A stretch of 32,500 nucleotides of DNA, taken from positions 1 to 32,500 of the forward strand of contig NZ_JAGGKL010000012.1 of the NCBI RefSeq assembly GCF_017873625.1. The letters run 5' to 3'. This stretch comes from Methanobacterium petrolearium (GTDB lineage: Archaea; Methanobacteriota; Methanobacteria; Methanobacteriales; Methanobacteriaceae). This document shows positions 7,681 through 17,896 of the stretch, piece by piece. The translations under genes were made by a program, and so were the position numbers. Each line of letters begins with the position of its first letter. Position 1 is the first letter of the stretch. The notes under the pieces were generated by a model that ran no database searches, was not told the DNA's origin, and saw nothing but the letters and a program-made list of their open reading frames with translations.

Positions 7681-10600
7681 CTAACCCTCCTGTATTGGAA
7701 TTTTGATGATGAATTCAGCCCCCTTATCAGATTTAAATTCCATAAAACCTTCAGATTGTTTTACAAAAGTCCTGACCAGTTGTAAGCCAAACGAATCTTC
7801 TGTTTTCACTGATATTTGAGGAGGGATTCCGATACCATTATCAGAAACCTTAATAATTAAATCATCATGAACACGATCCACTTCCACCTTAATTTTTCCT
7901 ACGCGTTCATCAGTAAATGCATGTTTTAAAGAATTGATGACCAGTTCAGTTATTATCAAACCAGATAGCACTGTTTTTTCCATATCTAAAGAAATTTCGT
8001 TGGTTTCTGTCTTGATATCCACATTTTTTGCTCCGTGGGAACGTGAAATATCATCAAGGATATTTTCAAGGTATTGACCTAAATCCACTGTTTCCAGGTT
8101 TTCAGATTGGTATAACTTCTCATGAACCATTCCAAAGGATCGAAGGTAACTACGGCCATCTTCCAATTTTTTAACCATCTGATCAGTCACATACTCAGAA
8201 TGGAGCCTATTAAGAGTGGATATCATCTGCATATTGGTTTTAACTCCATCATAAACGTTTTTAAGAGTTTTTTCTCTATTTTCAAGAGATTCCTGAATAC
8301 TGTGTTCTTCTTGTTTAAGTTCTGATATTTCATTCTGAAAATCAGTTTGAATCGTGGAAAGGTTTGCTTCCTTTTTTGTGATTTCTTTTTCAAGATTACT
8401 GATTTGAGATAACGCTGCATTGGTTTTGGCACGTTGTTCTTCCAGATCAAGAGATGTTTTCTCCAGATTTTTTTCAGTTTTTTTATGGGCACTGATTTCT
8501 ACATGTAAAGCCCTACTTGAATCAGCAGCTTCAATGGTTTTGCTTTCAAGATCTTTTTGGGCAAGTTTCAAACTATCTTTAAACGTTTTTTCTTTTTCTT
8601 TAAAAGAGTCCAGCTCTTTAACATGACCATTTATGGTTTCTGAAAGTTTTTGTGTTTCTTCGCCATATTTTTTAACCATGTCCGCGTTTAATTTTTCCAT
8701 GGAACTTATTTTCTGTTTGTGTTCTGTTTTTTCCAGTTCAAACGATTCTTTAAGAACATTTAATTTGTTACTTTTCTCTTTTACCAAAAATTGGAGTTTT
8801 TCTATATTTTTCTGAAGTTCTTCCATGGCCTCATGGTGTAGGGTTATATCACGTCCTACTGACTGGTACTCTGAAATATTTCCATCTTCATCAAAGTTAG
8901 CTCGGGTAACCCATTGCCACCATCTAATGACTCCATCCGGTATTTTTATAGGACCTTCCAAAACTTTGATAGGGTTTTCTGCATCAAATGTCTTAAATTG
9001 AACCTTCATTCTTTCCATATCTTCATCTGGAAGTGAGAATAAATGATTAGATTCGCCATCAAAGCCAAAATAATGATAATATGTCTCATTAGCAAATGTT
9101 AACTCGAAATCTTTGTTGAAACGACATATTATCTCGCTTTGATCATTTACCACAGAACGATACAATGTTTCATTTCTTTTGAGCTCTTCTTCAGTTTGTT
9201 TAATCCCCGTAACATCATTTAAAATGATTGTTAGGCCTTCAAATGATTTATAAGGTTTGATTTCAACATGAGTAGGTATTCCATCCTTCGGGAGAATTTT
9301 TATCATGCTGTCGGTCTTGCCGGATTTTAGTGTTTCCAGGCACATGTGTTCCAATTCTCCATCCCAAAAAGATTTCATAGACTCCTGGAAGGATTTGCCA
9401 ATCATATCCTCTGTTTCAACATCGAAAAAATTATTTGCCATGTCATTAGAGTATATGCATTTCAAATCATCGTTGAATGCTATCACTGCCTGATCTAAAG
9501 TGTTTAAAATCTTTAGATATCTTTCTTCATTACTCTTAAGAAAGGCTTCTAGTTTGCGATGAGGAGTGACATCCTGGAATTGAACTAAATATCCATTAAC
9601 AACTTCGTCTATCTTTAGAGGAGTTATGAAAAGGCTTAAGTATATGGCTCCTTTGTTGATTTTTTTGTGAAATCCAAGTTCTGATAATTCTTCTTCATCA
9701 AATTCGCATTCAAATTTAACTTCTAAACCATTTTTTAGATTTTTTACTTCTTCAAGATTCAGTTTGAAATCTTCAAAAAGGTTAAATTTCTTTAATTGGT
9801 CGGCGTTTTCTGCACCAAATAGATGGAGGCAGGCTGGATTGGCATCCAAGAGTTTTCCGTCATGATCAAATATCTCTGTTGCCAACATGGATTGGTAATA
9901 AATGCCCCTGAATTTCTTTTCCCGTTCCATGAGGGATTTTTCATCCTTTACTTCCTGACTGATATCTTCAAATATCAGTTCAACCCCTAAAATTCCGTCT
10001 TCTTCATCTATAGTTGGAGCTATCTTATACTCCACATGAACATTCTTACCCCCTTTATCATGTAGAATAGACTTGGCTGTGATGGTTGTATTATCACTGA
10101 TGATGCTTTTTATGTAACTTTTCAAATCTTTATCTTCTATTCCTTCAATGGGAAAAACTTCATTTAGTTCTTTATCCATGGCTTCATGCTGCATGAAACC
10201 GGTTAAATCAGATGCTAAACCATTTATATAAGTAATACATCCCTTGTGATCAATTAATATTACTCCAGAGTTCTTTAATTTATTATCAAGCCGTTTTCCA
10301 ATAATTAACAATTTTTTTCCTAGTTTATGTTCAGATAATGCTGTTTGAATTTTACTCTGTAGTTCTCTTTCATCAAATGGTTTGATTAGGTATGCAGTGG
10401 GATTGGTGATTTCAGCTCTTTCACGGGTTTTAACATCGTCGTAAGCAGTTATATAAATGATAGGAATATCTCGAATTTGTTTTATTTCCTGAGCAGCATC
10501 TATTCCATCCCCTTTGCCTTTAAGCATTATGTCCATTAAAATTAGATCTGGTTCTATTTCTTTAGCCTTTTTAACAGCTTCTTTACGTGAAAAAGCAAAT

Positions 10601-10695
10601 GATGGGACATCATATCCCCAATTTTTCAGTTTTCTCTGAATTTCCATCGCAGTGAGACCTTCATCTTCCACCACTAAAATTTTCATCGCCGCCAT
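7681..10695 (-). CDS. Receiver-PAS-coiled-coil histidine-kinase-like protein lacking the phosphohistidine
   Basis: A 1004-residue soluble sensor. Receiver (about 4-122): Asp55 in LILMDIML, Thr83 and Lys105. Four PAS-like domains follow, at roughly 133-255, 265-385, 390-505 and 512-630. A long lysine/glutamate-rich coiled coil covers about 630-810. The carboxy end resembles the HisKA_2/HATPase module of the neighbouring kinase, but where that one reads REIHHRVKNN this one reads KNVYDGVKTN: both histidines are replaced (Tyr815, Asp816). The ATP site looks intact (ELVINS with Glu917 and Asn921, DNGIGIP from 952, DSFGLQL). The frame is continuous, so this is not a sequencing break. It is probably a pseudokinase or partner subunit. 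GGTGGGGAG precedes the ATG. Confidence 0.9.
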   Translation of the reverse strand: MAAMKILVVEDEGLTAMEIQRKLKNWGYDVPSFAFSRKEAVKKAKEIEPDLILMDIMLKGKGDGIDAAQEIKQIRDIPIIYITAYDDVKTRERAEITNPTAYLIKPFDERELQSKIQTALSEHKLGKKLLIIGKRLDNKLKNSGVILIDHKGCITYINGLASDLTGFMQHEAMDKELNEVFPIEGIEDKDLKSYIKSIISDNTTITAKSILHDKGGKNVHVEYKIAPTIDEEDGILGVELIFEDISQEVKDEKSLMEREKKFRGIYYQSMLATEIFDHDGKLLDANPACLHLFGAENADQLKKFNLFEDFKLNLEEVKNLKNGLEVKFECEFDEEELSELGFHKKINKGAIYLSLFITPLKIDEVVNGYLVQFQDVTPHRKLEAFLKSNEERYLKILNTLDQAVIAFNDDLKCIYSNDMANNFFDVETEDMIGKSFQESMKSFWDGELEHMCLETLKSGKTDSMIKILPKDGIPTHVEIKPYKSFEGLTIILNDVTGIKQTEEELKRNETLYRSVVNDQSEIICRFNKDFELTFANETYYHYFGFDGESNHLFSLPDEDMERMKVQFKTFDAENPIKVLEGPIKIPDGVIRWWQWVTRANFDEDGNISEYQSVGRDITLHHEAMEELQKNIEKLQFLVKEKSNKLNVLKESFELEKTEHKQKISSMEKLNADMVKKYGEETQKLSETINGHVKELDSFKEKEKTFKDSLKLAQKDLESKTIEAADSSRALHVEISAHKKTEKNLEKTSLDLEEQRAKTNAALSQISNLEKEITKKEANLSTIQTDFQNEISELKQEEHSIQESLENREKTLKNVYDGVKTNMQMISTLNRLHSEYVTDQMVKKLEDGRSYLRSFGMVHEKLYQSENLETVDLGQYLENILDDISRSHGAKNVDIKTETNEISLDMEKTVLSGLIITELVINSLKHAFTDERVGKIKVEVDRVHDDLIIKVSDNGIGIPPQISVKTEDSFGLQLVRTFVKQSEGFMEFKSDKGAEFIIKIPIQEG

Positions 10696-10718
10696 AGTCT
10701 CCCCACCTTACAGAACTT

Positions 10719-10751
10719 AAACAATATTGTTTGACGCTATCAACATATGTT
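10719..10751 (-). promoter_or_regulatory. Twin palindromes in the kinase promoter (candidate operator)
   Basis: AAACAATATTGTTT (10719-10732) is a perfect 14-base palindrome, and AACATATGTT (10742-10751) a perfect 10-base palindrome. They share AACA and TGTT half-sites and their centres are 21 bases apart, about two turns of DNA. They lie between the TATA box and the start codon. Confidence 0.45.
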
Positions 10752-10760
10752 TGAAGTATA

Positions 10761-10768
10761 TTATATAG
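10761..10768 (-). promoter_or_regulatory. Probable TATA box of the 1004-residue kinase gene
   Basis: On the - strand the bases read CTATATAA, about 70 bases before the ATG at 10695. Initiation would be expected near 10740, leaving a leader of about 45 bases that contains the GGTGGGGAG ribosome site. Confidence 0.5.
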
Positions 10769-11001
10769 TTATTCATCATACCCCCACTTATCCTCATTAA
10801 AAATTGAATAATCGAGTAACAGAAAACAGTTTAACAAATTTTAAATGATTTAAACCAATATTTATCACTATAAACGCCACTAAATCAAAATTTTAATACC
10901 CTTAAAAAGTGAATCATCGAAATACGTGAGTTATCAATTACTAATTTAAAAACCTTGCTTTATAATAATCTAATTAGGTTAACTCCCCCAACTTAACACG
11001 A

Positions 11002-11745
11002 TCATTTAATAATCAGGGCATCAACCACAACATGATAAACCCCGGGAGAATACTTCTTAATAACCCTCTGATTTAAAATATCCACATCAAATCCCTCTGC
11101 AGCCCTTTTAACCCTTTCTGAAGGCCTTATAAACTTCAGTTTATCCGGAACAGATTCATGATAATGAATTATGCCCTCACTTTTGAGAACCTCCATTGCC
11201 ACATTAAGATACTCATCAGTATTTCCTATGTATCCCATTAAAACCCTATCTGCAACATTTCGCGGTGCAACATCTCTGCAATCCCCCAGAACAGGCTCAA
11301 CCACATTCTGTACGTGATTTATCTCCACATTCTCTGATAGATAAGCATGAGCCACCGGATTTATCTCCACTGCATATATTTTACCAGGATTTCCATGCAC
11401 TGCCATGGGTATGGTGAAATAACCAATACCACTGAAAAGATCAACAACAGTCTCACCCTCTTCAACCAGTTTTGCCATCCTCTTTCTTTCTGTGGTGTTT
11501 CCCTTTGACCACATTATCCTGGCAACATCCAGTTTAAAGAAACAGTGATTTTCCCGGTGAACCGTCTCTGTGCCATTACCTACAAGAACTTCCACATCAG
11601 GCTCCCTTTTAGGCCCCTTTATCCGACCAAGACGCACCACACGATTCACACCAGGAATTTTTAAAAGTTCCTGAGGATCATCTGTTCTATTGGTCTCTGC
11701 ATTATCTTTCAAAACCAAAATGTCACCTATGACCTTGCCCTTCAT
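11002..11745 (-). CDS. taw2: Trm5/TYW2-family tRNA-modifying enzyme, probably Taw2
   Basis: Class I SAM-dependent enzyme of 247 residues. The SAM-binding motif VVDLFSGIGYFTIP and the following acidic loop YAVEINPVAHAYL are clear. Trm5 methyltransferases have an NLP-type motif after the fourth strand; here the equivalent place reads LMGYIGNTDEYL, as in TYW2/Taw2 enzymes that transfer the aminocarboxypropyl group of SAM to 4-demethylwyosine at position 37 of tRNA-Phe. The length also matches archaeal Taw2 and is shorter than Trm5b. There is no clear ribosome site before the ATG, and TATA-like sequence lies only about 30 bases upstream, so the mRNA may be leaderless. Divergent from the nuoE-like gene. 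A Trm5 role is the alternative. Confidence 0.78.
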   Translation of the reverse strand: MKGKVIGDILVLKDNAETNRTDDPQELLKIPGVNRVVRLGRIKGPKREPDVEVLVGNGTETVHRENHCFFKLDVARIMWSKGNTTERKRMAKLVEEGETVVDLFSGIGYFTIPMAVHGNPGKIYAVEINPVAHAYLSENVEINHVQNVVEPVLGDCRDVAPRNVADRVLMGYIGNTDEYLNVAMEVLKSEGIIHYHESVPDKLKFIRPSERVKRAAEGFDVDILNQRVIKKYSPGVYHVVVDALIIK

Positions 11746-11845
11746 AAGAGTATGATATAGAACTTTTCATTGGTATAATGTTAATGATCATATGATACTC
11801 CTGGACACCTAATGCTAAAATGGAATTACAGATTTTGAAGATACC

Positions 11846-11853
11846 TATAAAAA
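11846..11853 (+). promoter_or_regulatory. Probable TATA box of the nuoE-like gene
   Basis: TATAAAAA sits about 50 bases before the ATG at 11900. Initiation would fall near 11875, giving a leader of about 25 bases that includes the TTAGGAGAA ribosome site. Confidence 0.5.
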
Positions 11854-11899
11854 CCATGAAACATCAATAGAAAACAAGTTAAAATTAGGAGAATTATTA

Positions 11900-12349
11900 A
11901 TGGAAAAAGGTCTTTTGGAAATATTATCCGCATACCCAGGAACAAAATCAGATATTATCCCTATCCTGCAGGATATTCAAGCTAACTTCGGATATCTTCC
12001 TGAAGAAATGATGAAAGATGTATCCAACTTCACCAGAGTTCCGGAAAGTGAGATATATGGAGTTGCCACCTTCTACTCACAGTTCAGATTCACCCCCCGG
12101 GGAAAAAATCATATTCTTGTCTGCACTGGCACAGCATGCCATGTTAAAGGTGCAGATAATATTATAGATGGAATAAAACGGCATTTAGACATGCCAGATG
12201 AAGGTGTCACCCCGGATGGGGAATATTCCATGGAATCCGTGGGTTGCCTTGGTTGCTGTGCCCTTGCGCCCTGCGCCACTGTTAACGATGATATCAAATC
12301 CAACATAACCCTCAAAGATATAAAAAAGATTTTCCGCCGACGGAAATAG
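11900..12349 (+). CDS. Orphan NuoE-like thioredoxin-fold [2Fe-2S] protein
   Basis: A 149-residue protein of the 24-kDa/NuoE/HoxE family. An amino helical part (1-65) includes NFGYLPEEMM and the ATFYSQF block. The thioredoxin-like [2Fe-2S] domain has Cys75 and Cys80 in CTGTAC, and Cys116 and Cys120 in GCLGCC, the standard spacing of the four ligands. In known systems it forms the electron-transfer partner of a NuoF-like flavoprotein in NADH dehydrogenases, formate dehydrogenases or bifurcating hydrogenases. No NuoF, hydrogenase or dehydrogenase gene lies beside it; the neighbours are taw2-like and purP. The ribosome site is TTAGGAGAA. The family is clear and the partner unknown. Confidence 0.9.
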   Translation: MEKGLLEILSAYPGTKSDIIPILQDIQANFGYLPEEMMKDVSNFTRVPESEIYGVATFYSQFRFTPRGKNHILVCTGTACHVKGADNIIDGIKRHLDMPDEGVTPDGEYSMESVGCLGCCALAPCATVNDDIKSNITLKDIKKIFRRRK

Positions 12350-12592
12350 ATAAAAAAAGGATAAATTATTTTTCTAAATCAATTACGGGTTAATCAAAAT
12401 TTTTTTAAAGACAGATCAAACATTTTTTATTTATTTGAATCTGATTATGCCATGTAAACAAGTTCTTATTCTAGTAAAATTTTTAATTTGATAATCCCTT
12501 AAGAAGAATTGTTGATAAAAATTCAAGACACAAAACATAACTATCACCACAACTAAAAGTCAATTTAAACAATTTTAAATGGAGGGATGTAT

Positions 12593-13684
12593 TTGGGTAA
12601 AGTAAACCGAGACGAAATTTTAGACATCCTCAATGAATATGATAAGGATGAAATAACTATAGCCACCCTTGGAAGTCACACCTCCCTGCACATATTAAAA
12701 GGAGCCAAAGATGAGGGATTCCGCACTGCAGTGGTCTGTGAAAAAGGTCGTGAAGTCCCCTACAAACGCTTCCAAGTAGCTGATGATTATATTATGGTGG
12801 ATAAATTCAAAGACATTGTAAACGACGAAGTACAGGAAGAATTACGAGACATGAACAGTATCGTGATCCCCCACGGATCATTCGTGGCCTATGCCGGTCT
12901 GGACAGAGTCGAGGATGATTTCAACGTGCCAATGTTCGGTAATCGAGATATACTACGATGGGAAGCAGAAAGAGATTTAGAAAGGAAATTGATGGTTGAA
13001 TCCGACATCAGAATTCCCCACAAATATAATGATCCTTCAGATATTGACCGAACAGTCATGGTAAAATTTCCTGGAGCAAGGGGAGGTCGTGGTTACTTTG
13101 TAGCCTCATCAACAGATGAATTCCACGAAAAAATAGATTCCATGCTCAAAAGAAACTGGATCAGTGAAGAAGACGTTGACCTGGCCCATATTGAAGAATA
13201 TGTTTCTGGTTGTAACTACTGCATCCACTATTTCTACTCTGCCCTTAAAGATGAGGTGGAGGTTATGGGTATGGACAGTCGCTTTGAATCCAACATTGAT
13301 GGACTGTGCAGAATCCCAGCCAAAGACCAGTTAGATATTGGAATGGACCCTTCCTATGTAATAACCGGTAACCATCCAGTAGTGATGAGAGAATCCCTAC
13401 TTACCCAGGTCTTTGACATTGGAGACAACTTGGTGGAAGGTGCTAAGAAATTGGTGCCACCAGGCATGAACGGCCCATTCTGCCTGCAGACCCTGGTTAA
13501 CGATGATGTAGAAGTTATTGTCTTTGAAATGAGCGCCCGTATAGATGGAGGAACCAACACTTTCATGCATACCTCTGCCTACAGCTATCTCCTCTTCGGA
13601 GAATTCATGAGCATGGGGCGCAGAATATCCCGTGAAATCAAAACGGGAATTTCTGAAGACAGTTTAGATGTTATTATAACCTGA
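12593..13684 (+). CDS. purP: Formate-dependent IMP-pathway ligase PurP
   Basis: Archaeal 5-formaminoimidazole-4-carboxamide ribonucleotide synthetase: makes FAICAR from AICAR, formate and ATP, replacing the folate-dependent bacterial step. The product matches the methanogen enzyme along its length, with ITIATLGSHTSLHILKGAK, IVIPHGSFVAYAGLD, the ATP-grasp strand-loop VMVKFPGARGGRGYF, HIEEYVSGCNYCIHYFYS, SRFESNIDGLCRIPAKDQ and FEMSARIDGGTNTFM. The start is taken as TTG at 12593, seven bases after GGAGG (12581-12585), giving 363 residues and an amino end that aligns with known PurP. An ATG at 12587 is only one base from the ribosome site. It begins a block of core genes on the + strand. Confidence 0.96.
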   Translation: MGKVNRDEILDILNEYDKDEITIATLGSHTSLHILKGAKDEGFRTAVVCEKGREVPYKRFQVADDYIMVDKFKDIVNDEVQEELRDMNSIVIPHGSFVAYAGLDRVEDDFNVPMFGNRDILRWEAERDLERKLMVESDIRIPHKYNDPSDIDRTVMVKFPGARGGRGYFVASSTDEFHEKIDSMLKRNWISEEDVDLAHIEEYVSGCNYCIHYFYSALKDEVEVMGMDSRFESNIDGLCRIPAKDQLDIGMDPSYVITGNHPVVMRESLLTQVFDIGDNLVEGAKKLVPPGMNGPFCLQTLVNDDVEVIVFEMSARIDGGTNTFMHTSAYSYLLFGEFMSMGRRISREIKTGISEDSLDVIIT

Positions 13685-13890
13685 TTAGTTTTTTAAAAAA
13701 AGGTTTAATAACTCTCTAATATCTTCTTTTTTTAACATTCTTTTATCTGCGAAAATCAGTTCATAGCAACTGGAAATTCCACAGTGTCAACTACGACCAA
13801 AAAGGATGGATAATGAAAAGACTTATATAGGCCTGACATTAAAAAAAGGACACAAAAAGCTGGTAATTTAGTGAAATTTAACTAGCAATA

Positions 13891-13898
13891 TTTATATA
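13891..13898 (+). promoter_or_regulatory. TATA box of psmB
   Basis: TTTATATA in an AT-rich context, 69 bases before the psmB ATG at 13967. Transcription would start near 13920, leaving a leader of about 45 bases containing GAGGTG. The stretch between purP and psmB (282 bases) otherwise holds T-rich sequence just after purP that could end its transcript. Confidence 0.6.
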
Positions 13899-13963
13899 CC
13901 ATGAATTTTAAAGTAGCAACTAGAAAGCTAAGCTATTTTTTATTTATGTTTTTTTGAGGTGTA

Positions 13964-14599
<636 letters not shown>

Positions 14600-14628
14600 T
14601 TTTTATATATTCATCGAATAATTATTTA

Positions 14629-14649
14629 AAAGCCCTTCACACGGGCTTT
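14629..14649 (+). terminator. Hairpin between psmB and fttA with following T-rich tract
   Basis: AAAGCCC (14629-14635) and GGGCTTT (14643-14649) form a perfect 7-base-pair stem with a 7-base loop, followed by a T-rich tract up to 14670. It looks like a terminator for psmB, yet it sits only about 30 bases before the fttA start, so it would also lie in any fttA leader. Confidence 0.5.
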
Positions 14650-14680
14650 AACTGTTTTCTATTTTTCTAGAAGTGATGTT

Positions 14681-16585
<1,905 letters not shown>

Positions 16586-16599
16586 CACCAGGTTCCAAC

Positions 16600-16632
16600 C
16601 TTTTTTATTAATTTTTAACTAATTATTTTAGG
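16600..16632 (+). terminator. T-rich 3' tract after fttA
   Basis: Within 15 bases of the fttA stop there are three T-rich runs (six T, then five T, then a four-T run) without a stable stem. Such U-rich ends are the known signal for FttA-dependent termination in archaea. Confidence 0.4.
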
Positions 16633-16726
16633 GATTGAAAAAAACCAGGGCTGTGTTAAACTTCATGGCCTGTGTTTCTTCAGTTAAACCTCCATAGGGA
16701 TTGAAAAAAACTAAGGTTGTATTAAA
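16629..16726 (+). repeat. Two imperfect 32-base direct repeats upstream of purM
   Basis: Copies at 16629-16660 and 16695-16726, 66 bases apart, agree at 28 of 32 positions by eye. Both begin TAGGGATTGAAAAAAAC, and all four differences are transitions. They lie in the 236-base gap between fttA and purM. The function is unclear: duplicated control sites or decayed repeats are both possible. Confidence 0.55.
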
Positions 16727-16821
16727 ACCCAACACATTCAATTTAATCTTAACTTTTATTAGTTCCCATACCAAACCAATATAATAAGTTGACTTTTATC
16801 TTAGTATTTAGGTGATTTTTC

Positions 16822-17847
16822 ATGGTAACCTATTCAGAATCAGGGGTAGACATCGACCTGGAAGAGGTCACAGTCTCTGCCCTAACTCAAAAACTAAAAG
16901 AAACCCTCCAGTACCAGGATGTTATAACCGAAAGCGGTCACTTCGCTGCCCTGGTCCGCCTGGGAAACCAAGGCCTGGCCATGAGCACCGATGGAGTGGG
17001 GAGCAAGATCCTGGTGGCGGAAATGATGGACAAGTACGACACCGTGGGGATTGACTGTGTGGCCATGGTGGTCAATGACTTGATCTGTGTGGGAGCACGT
17101 CCCCTGGCCATGGTAGACTACCTGGCCGTAGAAAAACCCGACCCAGAAGCAGCCAGTCAAATCGCAGAAGGACTTGCTGAAGGATGTCGTCAGGCAAACA
17201 CCGCCATGATCGGAGGAGAAACAGCATCATTACCTGAAATTGTTCGGAATTTTGACCTGGCAGCCACTGGAATCGGCCTGGTTGATCTGGACAAAACTGT
17301 TGCCGGGGACAAAATCCAGGACAATGACGTTATAATAGGAATAGAAAGCAGTGGAATTCACAGTAATGGTTTGAGCCTGGCACGCCGGGTTTTCTTTGAC
17401 AAAGCTGATCTTAGTGTGGATGATCCCCTTCCCACTGATGAGAAGATAACTGTGGGGGAAGCATTACTTTCACCCACCCGCATCTATGTAGAGGCCATCA
17501 TGGAATTACTGGAAGAAGTGGAAGTCCATGGCCTGGCCCACATAACTGGAGGAGGATTCACCAATCTTAAAAGGCTTAAAAAGGGATTCAGTTACCATAT
17601 AAATGATTTGCCCACACTGCCACCCATATTTGAATTCATAGCATCTCAGGAAGTGGGTATTGAGGAGATGTACCGGGTTTTCAACATGGGTGTTGGGTTT
17701 ACAGTCATATTAAGTGAGGATAAAGCTTCTGATGCTCTTAAGATCATCAATAAACATCATCCTGCTCAGGTAATTGGCAGGGTTTCAGATGACTCCCAGG
17801 GGAAGGTTGAAGTTAATACTTTCCAGGGAAAATGGATTGAACTTTAA
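16822..17847 (+). CDS. purM: Phosphoribosylformylglycinamidine cyclo-ligase
   Basis: AIR synthetase, the fifth step of purine synthesis, 341 residues, normal length. Family blocks visible include the SGVDIDLEEV start, LAMSTDGVGSKILVAEMMDKYDTVGIDCVAM (split here only for description), LICVGARPLAMVDYLA, MIGGETASLPEI, GIESSGIHSNGLSLAR, HITGGGF and FNMGVGF. These correspond to the ATP- and substrate-binding loops. The ATG at 16822 follows GGTGAT by five bases. It is close to comC (49-base gap, same strand), so the two may share a transcript. Confidence 0.96.
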   Translation: MVTYSESGVDIDLEEVTVSALTQKLKETLQYQDVITESGHFAALVRLGNQGLAMSTDGVGSKILVAEMMDKYDTVGIDCVAMVVNDLICVGARPLAMVDYLAVEKPDPEAASQIAEGLAEGCRQANTAMIGGETASLPEIVRNFDLAATGIGLVDLDKTVAGDKIQDNDVIIGIESSGIHSNGLSLARRVFFDKADLSVDDPLPTDEKITVGEALLSPTRIYVEAIMELLEEVEVHGLAHITGGGFTNLKRLKKGFSYHINDLPTLPPIFEFIASQEVGIEEMYRVFNMGVGFTVILSEDKASDALKIINKHHPAQVIGRVSDDSQGKVEVNTFQGKWIEL

Positions 17848-17896
17848 GATAATTGATTTATACGGAATTTTGTTAAATAAGGAAGGTGAAATATTT

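Larger units (their letters stand above)
10696..11001. other. Gene-free stretch: kinase promoter and taw2 3' region
   Basis: AT-rich spacer of 306 bases. The half nearest the kinase carries a TATA box and two palindromes, listed separately. The half nearest the taw2-like gene shows T-rich sequence on the - strand, suitable for termination. No coding potential was seen. Confidence 0.6.

Noticed and set aside
8122..8815. Several forward and reverse open frames inside the coiled-coil part of the 1004-residue kinase.
   Set aside because: They are shadows caused by the repetitive lysine/glutamate codons. They lack ribosome sites and family features.
16629..16726. The words GGGATTGAAA recall the ends of archaeal CRISPR repeats.
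   Set aside because: Only two diverged copies, no regular spacers and no cas genes nearby. Treated as an ordinary direct repeat.
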